A stretch of DNA of 64,000 bases from an uncultured Collinsella sp. (GCA_902493515.1 CABUPE010000008.1:1-64000), one strand, 5' to 3'. Positions 18,337 to 27,170 are shown, counted from the first letter of the stretch. Notes: generated from the sequence alone by a model not told the origin. Translations and numbers: made by a program.

Positions 18337-20895
18337 TTATTTGCCCTTGGGCTTGCTGGCGTAGAACTTCTTCTTTTTGGACTTGCCGGCAGGGGAGGGT
18401 TTGCCGGCAAAGTTGGACTTGCCGTTGCCGGCCTGCGTGTGCGTGGGTACTGCCGCATGGGGCTTGCGGGCCTCGGGGTTACGCAGTTCCTCGACGCGCT
18501 CGGCAATTTCCTCGGCGCTAAAGCCGACCTCTGCCATGGCGTCCTCGATGGGTAGGCGGCGCACGATGTAGCAATGATGCACCTTCTGGTTGCGCGCGAA
18601 ATCCTCGGGGATGGTCTGCGCCGTAATGTCCTCCAGCACCACGCCCGCGCGGGCGAGCTTGCGCGTCTCGGGGCGGAAGCCGCGCAGGTTGCAGCTAAAG
18701 ATGGCGTGGCCGCCCTGCGCGAGCAGGCGCGATACGCCGGCCAAAAGCTCAACATGGTCGCGCTGGACATCCCAGGTGCGGCGGCCCATCTTGGACGAGT
18801 TCGAAAACGTGGGCGGGTCGACAAAAATCAGGTCCCAGCGGTTGCGCGTCTGGCGCTGGTCGCGAATCCAGGCGAGCACGTCATCGCGCACAAAGTGATG
18901 CTGCGGGCCAACAAAGCCGTTCTGGCGCATGTTGCGCTCGGCCCAGTCCAGGTAGGTGTTGGAAAGGTCGACCGTCACGGTCTCCTCGACGCCGCCATCG
19001 GCCGCGTAGCAGGTGGCAGTGCCGGTGTAGGCAAACAGGTTGAGGAAGCGGCGCGCCTGCTTGGCGTGCTCGCGCACCAGGTTGCGCGTGACGCGATGAT
19101 CCAGGAAGATGCCCACATCCAAATAGTCGTCAAAGTTGACGGCAAAGGTGAGTCCGCCCTCTTCGATGAGCGGCAGACGACGGCGCGCGATGTTGGCGCG
19201 CTCGCCCGATGCGCCCTTGCCGGCGCCCTGCTTACCGTACTGCGAGCCGCCGCGCGAACGCATGCGGGCCTTGGCGTGCACATGCTCGGCCGGAACATCA
19301 AGGATACGCGGCGCGATGGCCAAGATGTCGAGCATGCGGGCCTGGGCTAGCGCGGGATCGATGGTCTTGGGTGCGGCGTATTCGGCGATGACGAGCCAGC
19401 GGCCCGGCGTCTGCGGGCAGCCCTCGTACAGGTCGATGGCGGCGGAGTAGTCGGGCAGGTCGGCATCGTAGACGCGGTAGCAGCTCACGCCCTCGCGCTT
19501 GGCCCACTTGCGGCGCAGACGGGCGTTCTTGCGCAGGCGGTTGGCGAACTGCTCGGACTCCGGGATGAGCACGGGCAGCGGCTTGCCGTCGCCCAGGTCG
19601 AGCATGGCGGCAGGCTCGGGCATGGCGGAAGCAGCGGCTTCGCCTTGGGCATCTGCGGTCTGCTCCTCGGCATCTGCACTGGTCGCAGCCTCAAACGCTG
19701 CGGCGGCGTGGTCGAGCGAAGGCCAAACCTCAATAGCCGCCTCCTCGTTATTGGGCATGACGGCGATGGAGCGCGCGGGCTCGGCATGGAGCGCGCGGGC
19801 CAGCAATCCGTCGCGGGTGAGCGCGGCGACCGGCGCTGCGGTGAGCTCAGGCGCGCGGCGCAGCTCGCCTACCAACGTCATGGCGTCGTGCATGAGCGAA
19901 AGCGGGGTCTCGGTGGTGTCTGCGACCACGGCGGCACCGGCGACGGCGCCCGTATGGTCCAGCACGGTGGCGGGCTTGGCGGCACAAAAGTCGACAAAAC
20001 GCTTGTAGCCGGCGCACTTGACCATGCGCTCGGCAGTCTTGCGGGCGGCGGGGTCGATGTCTACGGCCACGATGCGCGCCTGGCGCTCGCGCGCTGCCGC
20101 TTCGCGCTCGCGCGCCTCGGCAAGCAGCTGCTCCCACAGGGCGGCGTCGTGCAGCTGCCAGCCCTCAAAGCCCCAGCGCTCGCGTGCGGCGCCCGGGGCG
20201 CGGTCGGTCAGAATGTTCACGGCTTCCAGCAACAGACCGCCGCCGGCGCACGAGGCGTCGACCAGCGTGGGCAGGGCTTCGTTCTCGTAATCATCGGCCG
20301 TCAGCTCGCGCTCGCACAGTGCGGTCCAGCCGACCTGCGCCAGCACCAGGGCGGCGTAGTCGGGGCGCAGCACGTGCGCGCCCTCGCCGGCACGGGTCGC
20401 CGCGGGCGGCAGGCGCTTGAACAGCGGGTCGCCCGAAAGGTCCAGGCTTATGCTCGCGCGGCGCTGGCGCAGCGAAAGCAACAGGTGAACATCGGGATCG
20501 GCGGCGTCGACATCGGCGCGACGGCCCGTGGTTTCGGCCAAGCGGTCGCACAGCGCGTCCTTGGCGCGCAGGGCCGAGAAGCGCGTGTTGCGCAGCTGCT
20601 CGGTCACGCCGCGGGCGGTGATGGCGATGGTGGCGCCGGGGCGGATGATGGTCTCCCAGGCGATGTCGTAAACGCTGTCGTACAGTTCATCGGCATCCTG
20701 CGCCTCAAAGCGCCCGAGTACCACGAACACACGGCTCGCCAGGCGCGACCACAGACAGGCGCGGTAGCCTTCTTCGAGCTCGCCCTCAAATGTAGCGCGG
20801 CCCTTCAGCCGGCGAACATGCGAAAGCCCGAGGCGTTTAAGTTCATCGGCGAGTGCGGACTCAAAGCCCTCGGGGCAGCTTGCGTAAAATTCCAT
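18337..20895 (-). CDS. rlmKL: RlmKL-type 23S rRNA methyltransferase with a degenerate RlmL half
   Basis: An 852-residue fusion. An N-terminal THUMP-type RNA-binding region (about 1-160) precedes an RlmL-like methyltransferase domain (about 170-400) and a C-terminal RlmK domain (about 440-800). In E. coli the fusion makes m2G2445 (RlmL) and m7G2069 (RlmK). Here the SAM motif of the RlmL half reads DASCAGGG (213-220), not DPMCGSG. The catalytic NPPY is missing; the matching position reads VADTTET (324-330). The RlmK half looks intact (NLFAYTGTA and VDPPTF). An Ala/Glu-rich linker (about 402-432) and a basic Lys/Gly tail add to the length. ATG 20895 has GAGAGGT upstream. The protein probably makes only m7G2069; this is inference. 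Confidence 0.88.
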   Translation of the reverse strand: MEFYASCPEGFESALADELKRLGLSHVRRLKGRATFEGELEEGYRACLWSRLASRVFVVLGRFEAQDADELYDSVYDIAWETIIRPGATIAITARGVTEQLRNTRFSALRAKDALCDRLAETTGRRADVDAADPDVHLLLSLRQRRASISLDLSGDPLFKRLPPAATRAGEGAHVLRPDYAALVLAQVGWTALCERELTADDYENEALPTLVDASCAGGGLLLEAVNILTDRAPGAARERWGFEGWQLHDAALWEQLLAEAREREAAARERQARIVAVDIDPAARKTAERMVKCAGYKRFVDFCAAKPATVLDHTGAVAGAAVVADTTETPLSLMHDAMTLVGELRRAPELTAAPVAALTRDGLLARALHAEPARSIAVMPNNEEAAIEVWPSLDHAAAAFEAATSADAEEQTADAQGEAAASAMPEPAAMLDLGDGKPLPVLIPESEQFANRLRKNARLRRKWAKREGVSCYRVYDADLPDYSAAIDLYEGCPQTPGRWLVIAEYAAPKTIDPALAQARMLDILAIAPRILDVPAEHVHAKARMRSRGGSQYGKQGAGKGASGERANIARRRLPLIEEGGLTFAVNFDDYLDVGIFLDHRVTRNLVREHAKQARRFLNLFAYTGTATCYAADGGVEETVTVDLSNTYLDWAERNMRQNGFVGPQHHFVRDDVLAWIRDQRQTRNRWDLIFVDPPTFSNSSKMGRRTWDVQRDHVELLAGVSRLLAQGGHAIFSCNLRGFRPETRKLARAGVVLEDITAQTIPEDFARNQKVHHCYIVRRLPIEDAMAEVGFSAEEIAERVEELRNPEARKPHAAVPTHTQAGNGKSNFAGKPSPAGKSKKKKFYASKPKGK

Positions 20896-20970
20896 GGGTG
20901 ACCTCTCTGGTTGCGTCGCTCCATTATATGATGGATACTTCGTTTACTCTCGCCCCCGAAAGGAACCCAT

Positions 20971-21798
20971 ATGATTGATGCGTGCCCCGATTCCGCCGTG
21001 CTCTTTTTTGACGTGGACGGCACGCTGACGTCGTTCGATCCCGACAACATGACCGACAAGGACTTTTCGGCGGTTCACCCCTCGCAGGCGGTCGTCGAGG
21101 CGTTTCATCGTCTGCGCGACGCGGGACACCAGGCATTTATCTGCACGGGTCGTCCCTTGTGGCTGATTGCCGATGGCCTGCGCGCGCTGAACCCGGCGGG
21201 TGTCGTTGCCATGGCGGGAGCGACGCTCGAGGTCGAGGGCCGCGTGGTGCATGAGGACTGCTTTGACGAGGACGTTATCGAGGAGCTTGCGCGCCGTATG
21301 GCCGCGGCAGGGATTGAGGCCTTTTTCGAGACCAACGTGGCTACTTTTGCCCTGGAACCCGCGGGTGTTGAGCAGTCGTCTCTGATCGGCACTTCTGTGG
21401 TGCACAGCACCGAGGAAATGCGCGTCGACGGCCGTCTGCGCGTGGGCAAGGTGTGCATCGTCTCGAGCTACCTGGCTCGCGTAGCCAACGATGACGGCTT
21501 TATCGATCGCGAGTTTGAGCTGTGCAACACCGGTGGTCAGAATCGCGAGCTGAGCCCCAAGGGCATTGACAAGGGCGTGGGCGTGGCGCGAGCGCTGGCG
21601 TATCTGGGCCGTGAGGGAAATGCGCGCACCTTTGGCTTTGGCGATTCTGGTAACGACCTGGGCATGCTCGCTGCGGTCGAGACGGCTGTCGCCATGGGCA
21701 ACGCCATGCCTGAGGTCAAGGCGGTTGCCGACTACGTGACCGACGATGTCGCACACGACGGCACCGTCACAGCGATGCGCCATTTTGGGTTGATTTAA
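20971..21798 (+). CDS. HAD-superfamily Cof-type phosphatase
   Basis: A 275-residue cytosolic hydrolase. Motif I FFDVDGTLT carries the nucleophile Asp14 and Asp16; motif II is ICTGRP near 55; motif IV GFGDSGNDLGML lies near 228. The cap between motifs II and III (about 85-190) is of the C2 type seen in Cof/YidA phosphatases, which act on sugar phosphates or other small phosphoesters. Divergent from rlmKL and convergent with the DeoR-family gene across a strong two-way terminator. The substrate cannot be told from the sequence. Confidence 0.9.
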   Translation: MIDACPDSAVLFFDVDGTLTSFDPDNMTDKDFSAVHPSQAVVEAFHRLRDAGHQAFICTGRPLWLIADGLRALNPAGVVAMAGATLEVEGRVVHEDCFDEDVIEELARRMAAAGIEAFFETNVATFALEPAGVEQSSLIGTSVVHSTEEMRVDGRLRVGKVCIVSSYLARVANDDGFIDREFELCNTGGQNRELSPKGIDKGVGVARALAYLGREGNARTFGFGDSGNDLGMLAAVETAVAMGNAMPEVKAVADYVTDDVAHDGTVTAMRHFGLI

Positions 21799-21799
21799 T

Positions 21800-21840
21800 A
21801 AATGGCCGGGTCGCCCGCAGTGGGGGCGACCCGGCCATTT
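21800..21840. terminator. Bidirectional terminator
   Basis: Perfect 17-bp stem AAATGGCCGGGTCGCCC / GGGCGACCCGGCCATTT with a 7-nt loop, between the convergent HAD and DeoR-family genes. Confidence 0.92.
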
Positions 21841-21843
21841 GAG

Positions 21844-22635
21844 CTATTTTGCAATATAGAGCTTGGGATGACTGCGACTGCTCTCGATCGCCGCCGTCAT
21901 GATGCCCTCGTCGTCTCCATCAACGATGATGCCGTCGAGGTCATCGATCTGCGCGGACTGATAAAAACTGGTCTTATTGAACTTTCCCTGGTCAACCATC
22001 ATGTAGCCCTGGTTTGAGTTGGTAAGGTACATATGCTTGATCATGGCCGAGAAGTCGTGCTCGACGGTAAAACCGTGGTCGGGGTGGAATCCGTCGGCAC
22101 TGACAAACGCCTTGTCGGCATGTAGTTTGCTCATGCAGTCGAGCGTTAGTGCGCCCGCGAGATAGAGGTGGCCCTTGCGCACGGAGCCGCCCAGCAGCAC
22201 TACCGAAGCATTGGGGAGATTGAAGCTGGCGTAGTTCGCGATTGCAAGATCGCCGGTGATAATGGTGATCTCACGCTTGTCCATGAGGGCCTTAGCGAAG
22301 TAAAAGCCTGTGGTGCCGATATCAATTACCAGAACATCGCCATCATCAACAAGAGTTGCTGCGGTTGCGGCGATGGCTTCCTTGGCCTCGACTTGGACAT
22401 TGATGCGCTCCTCGGGATACGAGATTGCGTTGGAGCGAGAAAGCGATACCGCTCCGCCGCGTACGCGACGCAGCTTGCCTTCGGATTCCAGCGAGATGAG
22501 GTCGTGTCGTGCGGTGACTTCCGAAACCGAAAAACGGCGAACGATGTCGGATACCGAGATATTTGGCTTTTCGGCCAGCCAATTCATGATAAATCGCTGA
22601 CGCTCGGCCGGTGAAAGGTCTGAAGTAGATACCAT
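21844..22635 (-). CDS. DeoR-family transcriptional regulator
   Basis: A 263-residue regulator. The N-terminal winged helix-turn-helix (about 8-62) ends in the DeoR signature SLESEGKLRRVRGGAV. The C-terminal DeoRC sugar-phosphate-binding domain contains VIDIGTTGFYFAKAL and ends with the usual YIAK-type tail. Such proteins generally repress sugar-use operons until a phosphorylated sugar binds. ATG 22635 has AAGGAG 6 nt upstream. It is divergent from the transaldolase/PTS operon, whose promoter region carries repeated palindromic motifs, so it is very likely that operon's regulator. The inducer is unknown. Confidence 0.9.
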   Translation of the reverse strand: MVSTSDLSPAERQRFIMNWLAEKPNISVSDIVRRFSVSEVTARHDLISLESEGKLRRVRGGAVSLSRSNAISYPEERINVQVEAKEAIAATAATLVDDGDVLVIDIGTTGFYFAKALMDKREITIITGDLAIANYASFNLPNASVVLLGGSVRKGHLYLAGALTLDCMSKLHADKAFVSADGFHPDHGFTVEHDFSAMIKHMYLTNSNQGYMMVDQGKFNKTSFYQSAQIDDLDGIIVDGDDEGIMTAAIESSRSHPKLYIAK

Positions 22636-22983
22636 ATGCCGCTCCTTTTGAACAAAAGGTAAAAGATGCGCCTTTCGTAATCGAAATATAACGTATCGAT
22701 ATGAAAAGAACAAGGCAAATTCGAATGAATCAAAAGAACGGAATGGCATGTCACAAATGCATGCGTAGCAGATAGTTCGCACGTAAACGGGCTATAAAGA
22801 GTCTCATTCTGAAGGTGCCGCCCAAAAGAAGTACGTTCACGCCCGATATTCGACCGTTCACGGAAAGTTGACAATTGAGCTTTCGATAGCTTTTGAAATG
22901 GTTTATAAAAGAAAATCGAAAAGCTTTTGAAACAAAGAAAAAGGCTTTCGATAGCAATAGTGTTAGATGAGAAAGGACCGAAC
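22636..22983. promoter_or_regulatory. Divergent promoter/operator region of the DeoR-PTS locus
   Basis: A 348-nt AT-rich gap. GCTTTCGATAGC occurs at 22879-22890 and 22944-22955, and AGCTTTTGAAA at 22888-22898 and 22922-22932. The second AGCTTTTGAAA copy lies in the near-perfect palindrome TCGAAAAGCTTTTGA. A TTGACA hexamer is at 22868. These are plausible DeoR-family operators overlapping the PTS-side promoter, but no experimental support can be seen. Confidence 0.5.
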
Positions 22984-23694
22984 ATGGCGATCAAGGTGTT
23001 TGCCGACGGCGCTAACCTCGAGGGTATGCTTGACATGCATGACAATGGCAACGTTCAGGGCTTCACGACCAATCCTTCCCTTATGAAGGCCGGCGGCGTG
23101 ACCGACTACCGCGCTTTTGCCAAGACGGTTCTTGAGCACATTACTGATGTGTCGGTCTCTTTTGAGGTATTCGCCGACGACGAGGCGGGTATGGAAGCCG
23201 AGGCTCGCGAGATCGCAACCTGGGCAGACAACGTCTACGTTAAGATCCCGGCGCTCAACACCAAGGGTGAGTCCACTGCCGCGCTGGTCAAGCGCCTTTC
23301 TGCCGACGGCATCAAGGTGAATGTCACCACTATCTTCACGCCCGAGCAGGTCGACGAGTTTGTCGATGCCGTCTCTGCTGAGACCCCCTCTATTCTGTCC
23401 ATCTTTGCCGGTCGCATTGCCGATACCGGCGTCGATCCGCTGCCCCTCATGGCGGAGTCCGTAAAGAAGGCTGCCGTTAAGCCTGCTGCCGAGGTTCTCT
23501 GGGCGTCTACGCGCGAGGTCCTCAATATCTTCCAGGCGGAGTCCGTTGGCTGTCAGATCATTACGGTCCCCAATGCCCTTCTTGCCAAGCGCAAGAATTT
23601 CGGGAAAGATTTGCTTGAGTACTCGCTTGATACGGTCAAGGGCTTTGCCCGCGACATTCAGGCGCTTGGTTTTCATATCCTGCCCGAGGAGTAG
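22984..23694 (+). CDS. Transaldolase / fructose-6-phosphate aldolase-like enzyme (copy 1)
   Basis: A 236-residue TIM-barrel aldolase of the small transaldolase (TalC/FSA) subfamily. The Schiff-base Lys is about residue 87 in NVYVKIP; TTNPSLM near 28 and FAGRIADTG near 148 are family signatures. FSA-type enzymes split fructose 6-phosphate to dihydroxyacetone and glyceraldehyde 3-phosphate; TalC-type enzymes transfer dihydroxyacetone. The sequence alone does not decide between them. First gene of an operon with PTS IIA, IIB and IIC; AAAGGA precedes ATG 22984. A close paralogue lies after the PTS genes (26288-26992), so the operon is bracketed by two copies. Confidence 0.9.
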   Translation: MAIKVFADGANLEGMLDMHDNGNVQGFTTNPSLMKAGGVTDYRAFAKTVLEHITDVSVSFEVFADDEAGMEAEAREIATWADNVYVKIPALNTKGESTAALVKRLSADGIKVNVTTIFTPEQVDEFVDAVSAETPSILSIFAGRIADTGVDPLPLMAESVKKAAVKPAAEVLWASTREVLNIFQAESVGCQIITVPNALLAKRKNFGKDLLEYSLDTVKGFARDIQALGFHILPEE

Positions 23695-23703
23695 GGGACG
23701 AGC

Positions 23704-24150
23704 ATGCTGACCGATCTTCTTAAGCCCGAGCTTGTTGCCTGCCACGTCGACGCCTCCGACTGGGAGGAAGCGATCAGGGCATGCGGTAAGTTGCTCGTAG
23801 ACGCTGGCAAATGCGACCAGAGCTATGTTGACGCCATGATTTCATCGGTTCACAAATTCGGCCCCTATATGGTCTTGGAAGAGGGCATCGCCATGCCCCA
23901 CGCTCAGGCAGATGGCAATGTGAGTGAAGCGGGGATCTGTATCGTCACGCTTGACCCTGCCATTGCGTTTGGACACGAGGATTTCGATCCGGTTCACGTG
24001 CTCGTGGGTATTTGCGCACCCGACCCCAAGGCTCATCTTGGCTGCTTGGCGGAGCTTTCGCAGATGTTCGAGGACGAGGACTGCGTTGCCAAGCTCAGCG
24101 CATGCGATACGCCCGAGCAGGTTTTGGAGACCATGCGTTCATTCTTTTAG
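23704..24150 (+). CDS. PTS EIIA component, fructose/mannitol type
   Basis: A 148-residue cytosolic PTS phosphocarrier. The phosphorylatable His is residue 66 in EEGIAMPHAQA, the hallmark of the fructose/mannitol/ascorbate EIIA family, and the C-terminus (LSACDTPEQVLETM) is typical. It accepts phosphate from HPr and passes it to the EIIB encoded 75 nt downstream. Nine nt separate it from the transaldolase-like gene. With the UlaA/UlaB-like components it makes a complete permease. Confidence 0.9.
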   Translation: MLTDLLKPELVACHVDASDWEEAIRACGKLLVDAGKCDQSYVDAMISSVHKFGPYMVLEEGIAMPHAQADGNVSEAGICIVTLDPAIAFGHEDFDPVHVLVGICAPDPKAHLGCLAELSQMFEDEDCVAKLSACDTPEQVLETMRSFF

Positions 24151-24225
24151 GCCTTAATGGCACGGCGATGCGTCGCCGCTTTTGGATAGAAGGAAAACCG
24201 TCACGTGTAGGAGAGGAAGGTTGCC

Positions 24226-24501
24226 ATGCATATCATCACCGTATGCGGAAACGGCATCGGGTCCAGCCTGATGCTCGCTGGCAAAGTCGAGGAGCTTTGC
24301 GAGGAGGAGGGCATCAAGGCCGACGTTGAGTCTATGGACCTGAACGGTGCTTCTTCCGCAAATCCGGATCTGTTCATCACCGTTAAGGAACTCGCCCCCG
24401 AGCTCCACGGCAACGTTGTGATCGTTCGCAGCTATGTGAACAAGAAGAAGATCCGCGAAGACGCCCTCGAGGCAATCAAGGCGGCCGCCGCTAACGCCTA
24501 A
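24226..24501 (+). CDS. PTS EIIB component, ascorbate/lactose type
   Basis: A 91-residue EIIB. The phosphocysteine is Cys7 in the loop VCGNGIGSS, as in UlaB and galactitol EIIB proteins. It receives phosphate from EIIA and phosphorylates the sugar moved by EIIC. AGGAAGG lies upstream of ATG 24226. Full length for the family, and part of the same operon. Confidence 0.9.
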   Translation: MHIITVCGNGIGSSLMLAGKVEELCEEEGIKADVESMDLNGASSANPDLFITVKELAPELHGNVVIVRSYVNKKKIREDALEAIKAAAANA

Positions 24502-24572
24502 AGCGGCACAAAAAAGGGCGGTTCCCTGTGGAAGAGGGAAACGCGCCCACGTTAGAGAGAAAGGAAGCGCAG

Positions 24573-25964
24573 ATGCAAGCCATCCTTCCCATACTTGAGT
24601 TTATCCAATCGATTCTGACCAAGCCAGCGTGGATTATGGGTCTATTTGCCTTTGTGGGCCTTGTCGCGCTTAAACGTCCTGCCCACAAGGTGATGACGGG
24701 TACCCTGAAGCCCATTCTTGGTTACATCATGCTGTCCGCCGGCGCCGCTGTTGTTCAGGAGAACCTTGCTCCGCTGGGTACCTTCATCGAGACCGGTTTC
24801 CACATCACCGGCGTCGTGCCCAACAACGAGGTCGTTGTTTCGATGGCTCAGAGCGTCCTCGGCGTTCAGACCATGATGATCCTGATTCTCGGCTATGTCG
24901 TGAACATTATCATTGCCCGCTTTACCAAGTTTAAGTACATCTTCCTGACGGGCCATCACAGCATGTTTATGGCCTGCCTGCTGTCTGCCGTTCTGCAGGC
25001 ATCTGGCTTCCAGGATGTCCAGCTTGTCATCGTGGGCGGCATGTTCCTGGGCCTCGTGAGCGCTATGCTTCCCGCCGTTGGTCAGCGTTTCACCGAGAAG
25101 GTTACCGATGGCGATGAAATCGCCATGGGCCACTTCGGTTCACTCGCCTATTACATCTCCGCTGCAGTCGGTACGCTTTTTGCTAAGGACGCCGAGGAAA
25201 ACAGCACCGAGAAGATCGAGGTTCCCGAGAAGTTCGCCTTCCTGCGCGACACTACCATCTCCACGGCTCTTACCATGGCCTTCTTCTACCTGGTTACCGC
25301 TTTCGCCGCTTACATCGCAGATCCTGCGGTCGTCACCAAGACCGCTGGCGGCGACAACGTGATTGTCTATGCCCTGACCTGTGCCCTGTCCTTTGCCGTT
25401 GGTGTCACCATCGTCTATAACGGCGTTCGTATGATCCTTGCCGACCTGGTCCCGGCTTTCCAGGGCATCTCCAACAAGCTGATCCCCGGTGCCATCCCCG
25501 CCGTCGACTGCGCCGTCTTCTTCCCCTATGCTCCCACCGCCGTCATCCTCGGCTTTGTCGCTTCCTTTATCGGTGGCGTGGTCGGTATGTTCATCGTGGG
25601 CGCTACCCTGGGCATCTTCATCATCCCGGGCATGGTTCCTCACTTCTTCTGCGGTGCTACCGCAGGCATCTACGGCAATGCTACCGGCGGTCGCAAGGGC
25701 GCAGCTCTTGGCGCTTTCGTCAACGGCCTGCTCATCACCTTTGCCCCGGCCCTGCTCCTGCCCGTTCTTGACGTCTTTGGCTTCAAGAACACTACGTTCG
25801 GCGACTTCGATTTCTCCGTCATTGGTATTACGCTTGGCCGCGCTGCCGAGGCCTTCGGTACCACCGGTGTCTACGCGATTCTTGCTGTCCTTCTGATCGT
25901 CGCCTTCGTCCCCAACTTCATCCACACCAAGGGTGCTGTGATTAACCACGTTGAGGAAGAGTAA
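24573..25964 (+). CDS. PTS EIIC component, UlaA (ascorbate) family
   Basis: A 463-residue membrane permease of the UlaA/SgaT family with about eleven hydrophobic helices. Recognisable parts are TGHHSMFMACLLSA (near 115), NGVRMILADLVPAFQGIS (near 285) and GMVPHFFCGATAGIYGN (near 350). ATG 24573 has AAAGGAAG upstream; the longer frame from 24528 lacks a good site. UlaA proper carries L-ascorbate, but no ascorbate-phosphate lactonase or UlaDEF enzymes are present here. Pairing with transaldolase/FSA-like enzymes suggests a sugar that enters as a ketose phosphate; this is inference. Confidence 0.92.
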   Translation: MQAILPILEFIQSILTKPAWIMGLFAFVGLVALKRPAHKVMTGTLKPILGYIMLSAGAAVVQENLAPLGTFIETGFHITGVVPNNEVVVSMAQSVLGVQTMMILILGYVVNIIIARFTKFKYIFLTGHHSMFMACLLSAVLQASGFQDVQLVIVGGMFLGLVSAMLPAVGQRFTEKVTDGDEIAMGHFGSLAYYISAAVGTLFAKDAEENSTEKIEVPEKFAFLRDTTISTALTMAFFYLVTAFAAYIADPAVVTKTAGGDNVIVYALTCALSFAVGVTIVYNGVRMILADLVPAFQGISNKLIPGAIPAVDCAVFFPYAPTAVILGFVASFIGGVVGMFIVGATLGIFIIPGMVPHFFCGATAGIYGNATGGRKGAALGAFVNGLLITFAPALLLPVLDVFGFKNTTFGDFDFSVIGITLGRAAEAFGTTGVYAILAVLLIVAFVPNFIHTKGAVINHVEEE

Positions 25965-26021
25965 TCCAGGCATACGTTAAGCCCTAATCGGGCGGAGCTC
26001 CGATAACCGGCTCCTACACGG

Positions 26022-26063
26022 AAGCGGTGGCGTCTCAAATGAGGCGTCACCGCTTTTGTTTTG
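26022..26063 (+). terminator. Terminator after the PTS operon
   Basis: Stem AAGCGGTGGCG.CTC / GAG.CGTCACCGCTT followed by TTGTTTT. It separates the PTS genes from the second transaldolase-like gene, which must have its own promoter in the following 220 nt. That gap also holds AAAACGTTTT near 26135, a possible operator. Confidence 0.88.
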
Positions 26064-26287
26064 GAGTGGTTGTGAAAACGTACCGGTGAAGCGCTGTCTC
26101 TGCGCCGCGAACGGAATCAACCGCGATGATCAGCAAAAACGTTTTGCCGCTGGGGTGTCGATATAAAAATGGTAAAACTGCAAAACCGTTCGCCGAGAAG
26201 ATAAAAACCCGCAGTTCACGCCTTGATAAACGTAGGTAAAGTGTTTAGCAGTTTATCGGCCGTATGCTAACGAAAGGAATCAGGCAG

Positions 26288-26992
26288 ATGGCAATCAAGG
26301 TGTTCGCTGACGGTGCAAATCTCGAGGGCATGCTCGACATGTACGAGAACGGCAACGTTCAGGGTTTCACGACCAACCCGTCCCTTATGAAGAAGGGCGG
26401 CGTGACGGATTACCGCGCGTTTGCCAAAGAGGTCTTGACCCACATCACCGATGTATCCGTGTCGTTTGAGGTCTTTGTCGACGACGTCGAGACCATGGAG
26501 GTCGAGGCGCGCGAGATCGCTACCTGGGCCGAGAACGTCTATGTCAAGATTCCGTGCGTGACTACCAAGGGCGAGTCCACCGCCGAGCTGGTCCGCAAGC
26601 TTTCGGCCGACGGCATCAAGGTCAACGTCACCACCATCTTTACGCCTGCGCAGGTCGACGAGATGGTCGAGGCCGTTGACGCCGAGACGCCGTCAATCAT
26701 CTCGCTCTTTGCCGGCCGCATCGCCGACACCGGCGTCGATCCCATTCCGTTTATGACGGAGTCGGTCAAGAAGGCCGTCGCCAAGCCCAACTGCGAGGTC
26801 CTGTGGGCGTCCACGCGTGAGCTTATCAATATTTACCAGGCGGAAGGATGCGGTTGCCAGATCATCACGGTGCCCAACAGCATCCTGGCCAAGCGTAAGA
26901 ACATCGGCCGTGACCCGTACGAGGTCTCGCTCGATACCGTGCGCGGTTTTGCCAAGGATATCGCCTCGCTCGGTTTCCATATCCTGCCGTAA
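26288..26992 (+). CDS. Transaldolase / fructose-6-phosphate aldolase-like enzyme (copy 2)
   Basis: A 234-residue paralogue of the 22984-23694 product, clearly the same subfamily over its whole length (MAIKVFADGANLEGMLDM at both N-termini). It keeps the Schiff-base Lys at about residue 87 in NVYVKIP. Differences cluster near the C-terminus (GRDPYEVSLDTVRG against GKDLLEYSLDTVKG). ATG 26288 has AAAGGA 9 nt upstream. It lies beyond the PTS terminator and so is probably expressed separately. A 16-nt copy of its 3' end (26975-26990) recurs at 27131-27146, on the far side of a palindromic element. Confidence 0.9.
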   Translation: MAIKVFADGANLEGMLDMYENGNVQGFTTNPSLMKKGGVTDYRAFAKEVLTHITDVSVSFEVFVDDVETMEVEAREIATWAENVYVKIPCVTTKGESTAELVRKLSADGIKVNVTTIFTPAQVDEMVEAVDAETPSIISLFAGRIADTGVDPIPFMTESVKKAVAKPNCEVLWASTRELINIYQAEGCGCQIITVPNSILAKRKNIGRDPYEVSLDTVRGFAKDIASLGFHILP

Positions 26993-27022
26993 CGCGAACG
27001 CTGGCTACATCGCGGGTTGTTC

Positions 27023-27094
27023 GCCCCGGCCTTTCCTTTCCCTATCGCTCACGCGCTTCGCGAGGGTCGCGCTAGGCAAAGGAAAGGCCGGGGC
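27023..27094. repeat. Palindromic element flanked by a 16-nt direct repeat
   Basis: Perfect 17-bp arms GCCCCGGCCTTTCCTTT (27023-27039) and complement (27078-27094). The 16-mer TTCCATATCCTGCCGT occurs on both sides (26975-26990, the end of the transaldolase gene, and 27131-27146), as if the element had inserted or the gene end had been duplicated. Confidence 0.78.
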
Positions 27095-27170
27095 TGCCGA
27101 CACGAACTTGCCGGTAGGTTGGTGATAGGCTTCCATATCCTGCCGTGGACAAAGGTACCCCCGCCTGCGC

